The notes below the pieces were generated by a model. It was given only the letters and a program-made list of their open reading frames with translations, did no database searches and was not told where the DNA came from. From the NCBI GenBank assembly GCA_903772945.1, contig CAICTM010000554.1, forward strand, positions 1-59,961: a DNA stretch of 59,961 bases, given 5' to 3'. Below are positions 11,065 to 20,860 of this stretch, piece by piece (the stretch's first letter is position 1; every line of letters begins with the position of its first letter). The DNA is from Seminavis robusta (taxonomy: Eukaryota > Bacillariophyta > Bacillariophyceae > Naviculales > Naviculaceae). Both the position numbers and the translations under genes were made by a program.

Positions 11065-12969
11065 ATGCCCCGACTCCATGACGGCCGTCGTCGGAGGTCG
11101 CTAGACCCTGGTTGTTACCAACGACGCGACAGCATCCATGCTGACGATGGATTGGAGACAACAGCAAGTAGCTGTGACAAACAACCGCAACAACAACAGC
11201 AGCAGCTGACAAGCTCGGAAGGGAATGGACAGGAACACCTTCCCATGACTGAGAGCACCAAAGGCTCTACTGCTACTCCCACGCCTCCCATCACTCAAGA
11301 GAACGGAGCCAACAAGGTACTCTCTCATCAATCTCGGTTGCCGCATAAGGTCAAGCCTCGACGTCGAAAGAAGCGACAGTCGGATTCCAACGCCTTTGCT
11401 GCAGAAATGGAGACATTCTCGTTTGCGCCTCCTCCAAAACGTCGACGGGAATCAACCTCCAACAACTCTTCTACCGCTTCTCTGTCTCCCAGCGTTGCTT
11501 CCGCCAATGCCGAGAGAGACGACTTCCCCATGGTCACACCGGCGGCATCCTGTTGTGCTTCCGTGGATTCCGAATTAGAACCTCTTGGAGCAAGACGAAC
11601 GGGACCCAGCAATCACTGTGACAATCATCATTCGGTGGTGAATTCTTTAGCATTCGGGTTGCCTCATCCATCAAAGCAACAAGCAGTGCCGAAAAATGGA
11701 GCATGGCGCTCTCCTCCTTTTATTCCTCAGAACCAACAACAGACGGGAATAAAGCCATCCAATTTCAATTTGAACATGAATGATCTCGTGGCGTCACTGC
11801 AGCGAGAATTGTTTGCCGTCAAGGAACGCCATCGCGTAGAAATGCTACAGCAACAAGAGAAACACAAAGCTGAAATCGAGGGGTGGGAACGAAAGTGCCA
11901 AGAAAAGGACACGGCAATACAGGATCTCAAGCAACAGCACGAAGTCAGCATGAAGACTCAATCCGAACAACAGGACAAGCAACAAAAAGAATGGCATGCC
12001 AAATGCGACCAGAAGGATAGTGCCATGGTAGAATTGGAGAAAAATCACGCAATCAGCATCCAAGCCAAAGACGAACAACACGCCAATCAAATCAAATCCT
12101 GGGAGGTCCGTTGCCTGAAAAACGACACCACAATCAAGGAGCTCCATCACAAACAAGAACAGATCCAAGAGCAACATGATAAAGACAAGGCAGAAGCTGT
12201 CGAAGCAGAGCGAAAACGAGTTGAGCGTCTATGGGAAGAAGACAAGCGCAATCTGCAGCAGCAGTTGACCACTGTCCGGTCCGAACTCGACAATTCGAAG
12301 GTGAAACGAACCCAGTTGATCAATTTGCAGGAGAGTGAAGCAGCTCATCGCACCAAGTTGCAGAGCATGTCGATGCGGGTGCTGGAAATGACGGAAGCGC
12401 AGCGAACTCTAGTCAAAGAAAACGACCGTCAAAAAGCAGAGTTGGAGACTCTCAATGGGAAAATCCAGGCCAGTCGGGAGGAACGTCCAACGGAAACAAA
12501 GAAAGAGAAGGGGGAAGACTGGACGAGCCAGGAACATCGAGCTGCTTCTTGCTTGGCAGGATTGAATACGAAGACGACTTCAAATTCGAAGTGCGATGTT
12601 GAGATCGATTTGACTGCAAAGAACAACGCCCCGTCGGCTTCTGCCGAGACGCCCAAAGCGAAGGGGTCGCAAACGCAGTCAGAACCGTTGGTGACAATGT
12701 CTTCCTCGCGCGCTCTGCGATCGAACTGCGACAAGTCGCTCATCAGAATGGCAAGCCCCCGAAAGGCGAGAAGGAGCGGTAGCGTCCTTGAAAAACTAGA
12801 AGTGGTGCAGCTCCCACGCAGTGCCAAGTCCACCAAGCGGCCTCCGACAAGAAGGTCCTCCAGAAGGAAGGGTTTGCCGGTGCCCACTTTTGGCCTTCTG
12901 GCGAAGCTTGACCTCAACCTGGAAAAAGACATTCAGAAACGCACTTCCAAGTTGGCGCGAAAGAAATAA
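11065..12969 (+). CDS. Coiled-coil protein with basic nuclear-type motifs and a 36-residue repeat
   Basis: Intronless, 634 residues, start in good context (caccatgcc). No known family. Low-complexity N-terminus with a Gln run at about 44-49, then basic clusters (PRRRKKR, PPPKRRRE) that look like nuclear localisation signals. The middle, from about 235 to 475, is a coiled coil whose first part is a 36-residue repeat: WERKC, WHAKC and WEVRC begin three successive units. The C-terminus is Ser/Lys/Arg rich with paired basic clusters near RRSSRRKG. A VEIDLT segment around residue 512 resembles a SUMO-interacting motif. Probably a structural nuclear protein; this is inference from composition only. 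Confidence 0.75.
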   Translation: MPRLHDGRRRRSLDPGCYQRRDSIHADDGLETTASSCDKQPQQQQQQLTSSEGNGQEHLPMTESTKGSTATPTPPITQENGANKVLSHQSRLPHKVKPRRRKKRQSDSNAFAAEMETFSFAPPPKRRRESTSNNSSTASLSPSVASANAERDDFPMVTPAASCCASVDSELEPLGARRTGPSNHCDNHHSVVNSLAFGLPHPSKQQAVPKNGAWRSPPFIPQNQQQTGIKPSNFNLNMNDLVASLQRELFAVKERHRVEMLQQQEKHKAEIEGWERKCQEKDTAIQDLKQQHEVSMKTQSEQQDKQQKEWHAKCDQKDSAMVELEKNHAISIQAKDEQHANQIKSWEVRCLKNDTTIKELHHKQEQIQEQHDKDKAEAVEAERKRVERLWEEDKRNLQQQLTTVRSELDNSKVKRTQLINLQESEAAHRTKLQSMSMRVLEMTEAQRTLVKENDRQKAELETLNGKIQASREERPTETKKEKGEDWTSQEHRAASCLAGLNTKTTSNSKCDVEIDLTAKNNAPSASAETPKAKGSQTQSEPLVTMSSSRALRSNCDKSLIRMASPRKARRSGSVLEKLEVVQLPRSAKSTKRPPTRRSSRRKGLPVPTFGLLAKLDLNLEKDIQKRTSKLARKK

Positions 12970-13464
12970 TGAACATTCGGGGTGAATGAATGACTCTGTA
13001 CATCAAAGTAACATACGTAAACTGTATAATGGTTGGTAATTATTTTCAAATCACACATTTGGAAAGGTTGTGGGTTGCTTATTGCCTTGCTTTAGCCACA
13101 AACGAATAGGGAAACCGGACTTCAGGTCTGCTGTGGAAGCACTAAGCAAATGAAATATCAGGTACTAGTAGACAGATGATGGTTGTCCTTGACAGCTATT
13201 TCATGGCTCTATTGTGGGGAGGTACGAGTACGGTATTGTCGTTTCAGACAGATGATTAGTCTAAACAGGGTGCGATGGCCTGGGTTTCGGTTAGCTTTGC
13301 TGGCTAGTTTGCCTTCTGGCAACGATTTGGGTTCGTTTCCGTGAAAACTTGATCGATCACAACCGACATCTCAAGTACCGTAGTGACAACAACTCAACAC
13401 CCCAACAGCGAGCAAAGAACAGAACAGATCGAGGTGGGCCTTGGTTATCCTGTCACGTTCCGTA
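12970..13464. other. Intergenic
   Basis: Between two same-strand coiled-coil genes. An open frame overlaps the next gene's 5' end but lacks coding character. Nothing else seen. Confidence 0.4.
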
Positions 13465-15369
13465 ATGTCGACAACGACGACGAGTTCCAGCCCCAGAGTC
13501 AAACCCTATGGAGTCACCATGAATGGCTCTATTGGCAATGGCGTTGCGAAGCAGTTGCCACTCAACACGGTTGCCACATCAGAGTGTGGGATCCCCAACT
13601 GTCAAGAATTGTTTCTGTCAATGCTCAATAATGAAAGCAGAACTTCAGCCAACGGTTCCAAGAATACTTCGCACAGCAGCATTTCACCATCGCTTCAATC
13701 CGAGCTTTCCTCCACGCTGTCGCGAATGATTCGAAAAAATGCTCGGCGAAAGGCCAACGAAAACTTCAAGAGGAAACATCCCACAAGCAACAATGGCGAT
13801 GTCATTGATCTGATTGAGGACTCGTCTACTTCTGCCATCGATAACGGCGTAGAGCCACCCCAAAAACGTGCACGTTTAGAAGAGGACGCAAAAGAAGAAT
13901 TAGTGGACGATGATGCCTTCATCAATAATTTCTACCGAGAAGAACTGGGAATGGTGAATTCAGATCTCGACAAAATGGTCCACGAACGAAGCAAACAGGC
14001 AGATCCTTTACAAAAAGAAGTAAAAGAAAACGACAATAATCAGGGGTTGGAACAGCAAAAGGAACTACTGCTTCGTTGGTTTTCGGAACGATTGGGTGAT
14101 CTGGAGACCAGTATCCAAAGTATCTTCAAACAAAAAGACAGGGAATTGCAGGCAAAAAACAACGAACTGCAAGCAAAATGCAACTTGTTGAAGGCCAAAA
14201 ATACTGAATTACAAGCAACAGCTGCCGCATTGAAGGCCCAGAGTTTAGAACTCTCACACCAAAAGAAATATACCCAGAACCTCGAACAGAAGAATAACGA
14301 AATGACACAGAAGCTACAGCAGTTCGATATTAGTGACGACGACAAGGCACGGGTGGACGTGGCTCAGGGCAGGTACTTGCCAGTCCGATCGCGTATACGA
14401 AAATTGCTCTTGAAACGAGTCCCAAAGGAAGACACAGATTACGCTGAATGTGCCGCACTCCTCCATGAAGAAAGCAACCTTTACTGCAACTTTGTGACCG
14501 CAATTGCAGATGAGATCTTGATACTCAAGTGCCAGCACTTTAACGAACGATCTTCGGACAGGTACACTATTCAAGATCTAGAGGCCAGACTGGAAGCAGC
14601 CAAGCAAGAAGCTATCCAATTTACAAAATCTGATGGACTGCCTCAATATCCTGCGAACAATCCTGCCAATGTCTCCACCTCTCACCAGCAACAACAAGCA
14701 GCCAGGATTGCAGAGCTCACAGATCTCTTGTCCAAGAGCCGACAAGCCAACCAGGAGCTCCGAGCGCGAGGAACAGATCTCGGATCCAGAAACGATACAG
14801 TGAACAACATGTACGACAACAAGCTCAATAGCGTTATCGAGCTTGAACAAAGGCTCAAGCAAGTGACCAGCGCCAGGGCCGAGGCTCTAGCACAGGTGAA
14901 ACGTCTTGAGTCGCAGAATAAAATATTGACCCTTACCAACACAAACCAACAGATGGCCCTGCAACAAGCGGAACAAGCGAATAGCTTCCACAACATGCGA
15001 TTCTCCCAAGCAAACGCACAATTGCAGCAGGTCGTCAATACCAACTCGCAATCCTTGCACTGGGCGAACCAAATGGAATCGAAATGTGACAAAACGATCC
15101 AAGAAACAAAGCAAAGACATGAGAAAGAGATGCGGTCGGCCATTCATAATCACATGGGACAAATGAAGGGAAATGCACTCCGCATGGAGCAAATGACAAA
15201 CACTATCAAACAGCTCTCGGCGCGGAATAGACTCTACGAAGAAAGAATTGAGGAGCGCACCCTGACAATCAATCAACTGTCGGCATCGAGAAAGACAAAC
15301 GCTTACACGTACAACTCCTCGGACACGGATGACGATGGGAATCGTTGGAACCTGAACGAAGCAAAATAG
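13465..15369 (+). CDS. Second coiled-coil protein with nuclear-type motifs
   Basis: Intronless. The frame is open from 13441 but the first ATG is at 13465, giving 634 residues, the same length as the upstream neighbour. Visible parts: Ser/Thr-rich N-terminus; basic region RKNARRKANENFKRKHP; VIDLIEDS, a good match to a SUMO-interacting motif; PPQKRARLEED, a nuclear-localisation-like cluster; then coiled coil from about 190 to 290 with short LQAKNNELQAKCNLLKAKN repeats; a compact segment around 300-370 (YLPVRSRIRKLLLKR) that may fold; and a second long coiled coil to the end. The shared order of nuclear signal, SIM-like motif and coiled coil suggests similar roles for the neighbours, but I see no clear sequence identity. 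Confidence 0.75.
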   Translation: MSTTTTSSSPRVKPYGVTMNGSIGNGVAKQLPLNTVATSECGIPNCQELFLSMLNNESRTSANGSKNTSHSSISPSLQSELSSTLSRMIRKNARRKANENFKRKHPTSNNGDVIDLIEDSSTSAIDNGVEPPQKRARLEEDAKEELVDDDAFINNFYREELGMVNSDLDKMVHERSKQADPLQKEVKENDNNQGLEQQKELLLRWFSERLGDLETSIQSIFKQKDRELQAKNNELQAKCNLLKAKNTELQATAAALKAQSLELSHQKKYTQNLEQKNNEMTQKLQQFDISDDDKARVDVAQGRYLPVRSRIRKLLLKRVPKEDTDYAECAALLHEESNLYCNFVTAIADEILILKCQHFNERSSDRYTIQDLEARLEAAKQEAIQFTKSDGLPQYPANNPANVSTSHQQQQAARIAELTDLLSKSRQANQELRARGTDLGSRNDTVNNMYDNKLNSVIELEQRLKQVTSARAEALAQVKRLESQNKILTLTNTNQQMALQQAEQANSFHNMRFSQANAQLQQVVNTNSQSLHWANQMESKCDKTIQETKQRHEKEMRSAIHNHMGQMKGNALRMEQMTNTIKQLSARNRLYEERIEERTLTINQLSASRKTNAYTYNSSDTDDDGNRWNLNEAK

Positions 15370-15669
15370 TCGCAGTAGAAGAGATCACCTTGCCATAGGC
15401 ACGGTAGATGGGGGTCAGAGATTGAGCAATCCAGTTGGCTACGGTATGGCATAGCGAAACTAACAGTAGCCTAGCTAGACTTGATGTCTGATTAAAATTA
15501 ATACAGTCGTATTGCGTAGCTAGAATTTGAATGGTGATCGATATGCGGTCTACAATTCATAGCTAGCTAGCCACGGTAGCGGATCCCTTTCTTCTTGGCT
15601 CTGCGCTTCTGTACGGTGGCTAGTCAGCAAGCAACTAATTTCCTCTCAATTCTTGCTGATAATGTTTGT
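15370..15669. other. Short intergenic, converging 3' ends
   Basis: Contains several TAGCTAG words (near 15475, 15520 and 15560). Likely 3' UTRs and polyadenylation of the flanking convergent genes. Confidence 0.4.
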
Positions 15670-16131
15670 CTACTTCCTTCTGGTGTGCTTTTTGAAGTAC
15701 CATTCAAAGTCTTTGACTGGCTTCTCAGCCTTCCTGTCCATGTAGTACTGAGCAATCTGCTCATCCATATCCTCCATAGTCTTCTCGATCTTTTGAGCTC
15801 GCTGCTCACGAGTGCGGTCGCGAGATGTCTTCTTGTTGGGACGAAGCCGAATGCGGCCATTGCCACCGCCATTTCCAGTTTTGGCAAGTTCAATATCCCA
15901 AGCAGGGTCCCATCCTTTTCCAGTTGTTGCATCAAAGCTTCCGTACGTTCCTTCTCTCACTGCCCTCTTTCGAAGCATGCTCTGACTCCTTTTCGGAATG
16001 GCGGGTGGATTCCAATGTTGAGACAGCCGAGTATTGGAATTCTTGATGAGCTGAGGCTTCAGGGCTTCGACTCCATGTTGACACAGCTTGCGTACTGCTG
16101 CTGGGAGCTTCGTCGTCACAGAGGATGCCAT
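15670..16131 (-). CDS. Possible mitochondrial ribosomal protein, mL59/MRPL25-like
   Basis: 153 residues from ATG 16131; a start nine bases earlier (16140) is equally possible. The sequence has W-N-P-P-x-I-P-K-R followed by a basic LRKRAVREG helix, then YGSFD and GWDPAWD, and a basic C-terminal helix (SRDRTREQRAQKIEKTMED) ending in KKHTRRK. Order and character recall the mitochondrial large-subunit protein mL59 (yeast MRPL25), which has a W..P.IS.R segment and a basic ERT-containing helix. Length and strong basicity fit a ribosomal protein. The match is from memory and weak; a different organellar RNA-binding protein is possible. The frame stays open upstream to 16425 without coding character. 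Confidence 0.5.
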   Translation of the reverse strand: MASSVTTKLPAAVRKLCQHGVEALKPQLIKNSNTRLSQHWNPPAIPKRSQSMLRKRAVREGTYGSFDATTGKGWDPAWDIELAKTGNGGGNGRIRLRPNKKTSRDRTREQRAQKIEKTMEDMDEQIAQYYMDRKAEKPVKDFEWYFKKHTRRK

Positions 16132-16589
16132 CGTCGACATCCATGTGCTGTGATGGACTGTCACTCCAGATGGCTTTGTGTTTTGCGAGGGACCATCCAA
16201 ATCTGTTTGGAGGTTGGAGTGCAGGGACATATTGGCATCCACAGATTTAACTAATAACGGCTCATAAGCCTTCAAACGGCTCTTTAAAAGCCTTCCAAAA
16301 CTGTAGTACAACGACACCAGGTCAACATCTCTGCATCCCGCACACCGCACACAACCGCAGACAGAACTGTTGGGTCCATTGACAGGATCAGAATTGGGAA
16401 CGCAACATGTGATTCTAGATACCAATCTTAGCTTGCATTGACTATAGTAGAGTAATCGAGAGGCAGACCTTGATAATTAGAGAGAGGCAAAGGCTGGGGC
16501 ACTGCCGGAATTTGCCCACGAGGGACGAAACTCCTTAGACCAGAATCTTCCGCACTTGTCAAGTATACGTACGGGATGTTTATTGCTAG
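16132..16589. other. Intergenic
   Basis: Upstream of the ribosomal-like gene and downstream of the MATE gene. No independent gene supported on either strand. Confidence 0.4.
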
Positions 16590-18745
16590 CTACGTTTCTT
16601 CTTTTCTAAGCGCTCTCCAGACTCCAGTTTTGCTCTCAACTCGCAGTATGCCTGTGACCACTTGGCACCCCATAAATGCTGCCAGGGCCCACCAAATCTT
16701 GCCGAGGCCGACAGTTCCATTCATGGCAAAGAACCGCACCAAGCCAACGCAGGCAAAATTGGCAGTCCACATTGCAATCATACTAAAGATCCAATCCAAG
16801 CCTCCCATGACGATTCCTAGTACCAACAGAGTCGAGTCAAGCATGCAAACACATCGTGGTCAGGGTTTGATATCGATCAATCAATTAGAGTCAAAGGAAG
16901 ACAGCAGTGGAAGCAGCTCTTACCATTCACGGGATATGCAAGTCCTATTGGTAGAATCAATGGAAGTAGCACAATGAAGGTCAGCATTATGACCGAGTCA
17001 AAGACACAGTCAATCCCAACGTCCATGCATGCAAGACTTACCCTTGAGTGTTTGTGTGACGAGAACTACAGGAAAGATAGCCGCCGAGGCATCGCGAATA
17101 GCAGCGTTGCTTGTCAAGCCTCTGAGAATGGAGTCTCTTTGGAAGAACGTTGTCAGGGAAAGTAAACCCGCAACTCCACCGCCTATAAGAATGGAAGTGT
17201 TGATCAGGTGCCGGATAAGCTGACGACGCACCGGCTGTGGATATGTCGTGGTGTCCGCCAGTTCTCTCGCCAGGAGTGTTTGTACCGCCACTGCCACTGA
17301 CTCGCAGATTTGAGTTGTGGCAAATCCCAACTGAAAGGTGAGGTTATAAGCTGCAGCTGCTACGGGCCCCAACAAAGCCTGGTTGATGCGAGAAGGGTGA
17401 GTCAGTAGGGTCGCTAGAACAGCACAGATGATGGAATCGAATCATTGAATGATTGGTTCAATCTCCAGAAAGTACAACATGCAAAGAGGCAAACAGCAAA
17501 CAGCACATACCGCTTCTCTGGCACAAACCGAGTATGCAAAGACCTTCCCTAGTGTTCTGACTAGGACGAGGCTTCCCGCACTCAAATACGACTTGAGAGA
17601 ATCTCCCAACTTGGACAGCTGGCCAATGATATCAATCTTGACCTTCCGGTTCAACGCCAACATGAGTGGCACCAACGCCACATACTGGGCAATGGCAGTT
17701 CCCGCAGCTGCACCGGATGCTCCAAAATGAAAGGTAAAAATAAAAAGAGGATCCAGAATGGCATTGAGACCCGTGAACAAAAGAGAGTAAAAGAGGGGCG
17801 TTCGCGTGTCTCCAAGGCCTCTGAAGATTCCATTGGTCACCAGCCAAAGGGTAGCTGCAGGAGTCCCCAAAGCTCGAACTCTCAAGTAGGAAACTGCCGA
17901 GTGCCACATTGGCGAAGCTTCTGTAACTCCCATTCCCAATGTGATGCCCTTTGCGAGTACGGTATACACGAACAGTTGAATGATTCCAACGACAAATGCC
18001 AATAGCAATGCCGATGAAACTTCAATGCTCAAAGATTCCCGGTCGCTTTCGCTGGGTGTTTTTCCTCTGGTTTGTCCATCTTTGGAGGCTACCATGGATA
18101 TACTTGTTCTCAGCAGTGGATCATTGTATAGCTTTGAAACTGCATATTGCGCACTGATTGCCACTCCTGCACCACCTAGAACTTCTGGCCCAAGTCGTCC
18201 TGCCAAACGGGTATTATTAGTCAAGCATGATGAAGATTAGTGTCGGGCAACTGTGCAGAATCTTTTGTGATACTTTTTCAAGAGAAGTGCCCAATTTCGT
18301 ACCTAGATATGCCGTGTCTACAAGTGCAGCTAGAGGCTCTGCTGCTAACTACCGATAATGATACAAAGAAGGGAAGCGATGAGCCATGGTCAGATTGCAA
18401 ATTCATGAGTGGTTGTGGTGTGGCAACAAGATCAATTAATTTTTGCATGGCATGTCACACCTGAATAAAAGCAGGAGCACCAATCGAAAGGAATTCTTTT
18501 GTAAGCTTTCGTTTTAGTCCCTTAACATCCGGCCCTTGCTCGCCAGCAGTCGTAATGGAACCAGTGGCAGAAGTTGTGAGGCTAGTACTAGTAGTAGTGC
18601 TGGTGGAAGCGGATGGATGATTTGACGGTTTGGGGACGACTTGGTATCGAGTAAAGGGAGTGACGACAAATCCATCCGTGCTCTTGGGAACACAAATTCC
18701 AAGGAAGATCAATACAAGTAGATAATGATGTCCAATTGGATTCAT
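16590..18745 (-). CDS. MATE-family efflux transporter, probably plastid targeted, six exons
   Basis: Multidrug and toxin extrusion family, plant EDS5/DTX or DinF-like branch; such carriers export organic compounds by cation antiport. Exons: 18745-18461, 18348-18303, 18199-17511, 17378-17042, 16944-16924 and 16816-16590, together 534 residues. All joins keep the frame and all introns are GT-AG. The second exon (46 nt) supplies LAAEPLAALVDTAYL, which joins to GRLGPEVLGG, the family's first helix-loop. The fifth exon is only 21 nt and gives GLAYPVN, which aligns with the QPLNALAFVLDG region. Family landmarks include NGIFRGLGDTRTP. The N-terminus has a signal peptide and then DGFVVTP, reminiscent of the diatom ASAFAP plastid motif. 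It is transcribed divergently from the helicase at 19061. Confidence 0.88.
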
Positions 18746-19060
18746 AGTGTTCGTGATCTGATGATGTAGAGATGCAATAATTGTGAAATGATATCATACA
18801 CCAACCCAAGCGAAGGGAGAAAGAATCAAAGTGCTCGTCGGAGGTTGGAGGTGCAGCAAAAAAATGAGATGAAAACTTTGAACGCTCACTTTCGCAGCTG
18901 ACTGACGTCATTTTGCCTGGCCGCCGCAGTTTTTTGACACCACCGAACGGAAGCCAAACCACCCAAGCTCCATCGTCAAACCTTTTTTCCTCAGAAAAAC
19001 TTTGGCTTGCCACTTCTAGAAATGATAATCATGATCCCTCTGCTTGTCATCCTGTTGAGA
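18746..19060. promoter_or_regulatory. Divergent intergenic region (MATE / helicase)
   Basis: About 315 bp between two divergent genes, each with a predicted signal or plastid presequence, so it must hold both 5' regions. It contains a tgacgtcat-like palindrome at about 18902-18910 (actgacgtcatt), a CRE/bZIP-type core. Binding is inference. Confidence 0.45.
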
Positions 19061-20860
19061 ATGAGTTCCAAGATGCACTGGTCGACAAGATCGGGCTTAG
19101 CGCTCTTCATTGCGTTATCTCTTTCCTGCCTTTTGATTTTTCCTCCTCGGGTAGCTGCTTTTTCTGTCCTCAAATTAAATTCCAACGGTCTAAAACAGTC
19201 GCTACCGGTAACGACGAGTCGAGTAAGGGTCGCAGCGGATGTAACCCAGGAATCATCGAGCAGCAGCGAAGATTCATCGTTATGGGAGAATGATGCCCGA
19301 CTTGTCGACGAAACATTTTCGGAGTTGTACGGCGATGTGCTCCCTCCGTGGTTGTTGAACCGATTAAACGACTGTGGCTGGACTCGGCCCACTCTGATTC
19401 AAAAGGAAGCACTGGACACCATTCTCCGTGATAAAGAAGATGCCGTCATTCAGGCGCAAACAGGAAGTGGAAAGACTCTGAGTTTTCTGCTACCCATTCT
19501 GGCCAATGTGGATCCATCCAGGGCCGCTGTACAAGCCCTCATTGTCGTACCCTCGCGAGAATTGGGATTGCAAGTGGGGAGAGTCGCCAAACGGTTGGCT
19601 GCCAAGACTTCCTCTGATGACAATAATAATAGCCACAATGATGAAACAATGGAAACTTCAGATAATGACGAAGGCGCTCTCATTCAAACCACAACCACCA
19701 GTCAGAATAGTGATAAAATCATGATCATGACTGTGCTCCAAGGAAGCCAAAATAGAAGACAAAGAGCCTGGGCTTGGGCTGAACCACCACAAGTTGTCAT
19801 TGGAACACCCGAAGAACTATGCAACATGGTACGCTTTGGAGGCATCAAACGCTACAACAGTGTCAAATACTTGATCGTCGATGAGGTAGATGCATGTTTG
19901 CTCAATAATGCTGGAACCTTGTCATCCAAATTGTCGTCGTCGTCTCTGCACGAACTACTATCCAAACATCTCAGTCCAACCTATGATGATGGCGACACCA
20001 GTGGCGACGCGGCAACGATGGATGGCCAAGAAGCTGGAGTCCTACCCACACGAAAAAAGACAACTCCAAGACCCCTTTCCAACACGCGACAAACCATTTT
20101 CTGCTCCGCCACTATTCCACAACACCGTCACTTTATGAAACAATGTGTTCAAAATCAGTGGATCCTATCCAAAAATCCAAAACATGTTTGTCTGAGACAA
20201 GGAGAACAATTGATGCCACCCACTTTGGATCATGCGTACATGGTGTGTGCATCCAGCGAGAAAAAATTGGCCGCACTCCGGAGAATTTTGAAAAAGATAC
20301 AGGCACAGGGCACCAGCAAAAAAGTGCTCATTTTTACCGAACCACAACGACCAATGGAAGAAATGGCACAAGTGGTGGCCAAGGATTTGGAGGGACTACT
20401 TTGGAAAGAAGTGCATGGACCAAGCGAAGAAGCTGAAGCATCCGCTGTTGTGAGTGTGCTGAGGTACGAAGACAGCCTTTCCCAGCGAGCTGCTGCCATT
20501 CAAGGATTTACAGGAGGAGCCAACAAGCCCATCAATAGCCACCAATGGAAGGGTTACAGTAGTAGTAGCGATGGTCAAAGAGGAGAAGATTTCCAGGAAA
20601 GCAATGGCAAGATGCGTGTCCTGTTTTCATCCGATCTGGCAGCCCGAGGGTTGGACATTGAAGACATTACCCACGTCATTCAGTTGGATCTAGCTCCGGA
20701 TGCCGACAGCTATGTTCACAGGTCCGGCCGAACAGGACGGTTTGGTGCTTCAGGGCAAGTTGTCTCCATCATCACACCCGAACAGGAATTTGTGCTCAAC
20801 AGACTAGCCAACAAGCTGCAGTTGGAAATGGACTGTATAGCAAGACAAAAGAAGAAATAA
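19061..20860 (+). CDS. DEAD-box RNA helicase, probably plastid targeted, motif II DEVD
   Basis: ATP-dependent RNA helicase, superfamily 2. Motifs in order: Q motif region GWTRPTLIQKEAL, motif I AQTGSGKT, Ia VPSRELG, Ib GTPEEL, II VDEVD in place of DEAD, III SAT (FCSATIP), IV LIFTE, V RGLDIED, and VI HRSGRTGRFG. A Ser/Asn/Asp-rich insertion sits between Ia and Ib, and another after motif II. The N-terminus from ATG 19061 has a hydrophobic signal ending in RVAAFSVL, close to the ASAFAP plastid-import motif of diatoms. ATGs at 19022, 19031 and 19073 are alternatives. 599 residues, intronless. A role in plastid rRNA or intron processing is inference. Confidence 0.9.
   Translation: MSSKMHWSTRSGLALFIALSLSCLLIFPPRVAAFSVLKLNSNGLKQSLPVTTSRVRVAADVTQESSSSSEDSSLWENDARLVDETFSELYGDVLPPWLLNRLNDCGWTRPTLIQKEALDTILRDKEDAVIQAQTGSGKTLSFLLPILANVDPSRAAVQALIVVPSRELGLQVGRVAKRLAAKTSSDDNNNSHNDETMETSDNDEGALIQTTTTSQNSDKIMIMTVLQGSQNRRQRAWAWAEPPQVVIGTPEELCNMVRFGGIKRYNSVKYLIVDEVDACLLNNAGTLSSKLSSSSLHELLSKHLSPTYDDGDTSGDAATMDGQEAGVLPTRKKTTPRPLSNTRQTIFCSATIPQHRHFMKQCVQNQWILSKNPKHVCLRQGEQLMPPTLDHAYMVCASSEKKLAALRRILKKIQAQGTSKKVLIFTEPQRPMEEMAQVVAKDLEGLLWKEVHGPSEEAEASAVVSVLRYEDSLSQRAAAIQGFTGGANKPINSHQWKGYSSSSDGQRGEDFQESNGKMRVLFSSDLAARGLDIEDITHVIQLDLAPDADSYVHRSGRTGRFGASGQVVSIITPEQEFVLNRLANKLQLEMDCIARQKKK

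Noticed and set aside
15595..16254. 219-residue plus-strand frame
   Set aside because: Antisense of the ribosomal-like gene; no domain and poor start.
16817..16923. Apparent non-canonical GT-AC intron before the last MATE exon
   Set aside because: A join at 16855 would give NGCVCMLDS and needs an AC acceptor. A normal TAG acceptor at 16818-16817 is in frame and gives QTLKGLAYPVNGIVMGGLDW, which aligns residue for residue with the family, so no unusual splicing is needed.
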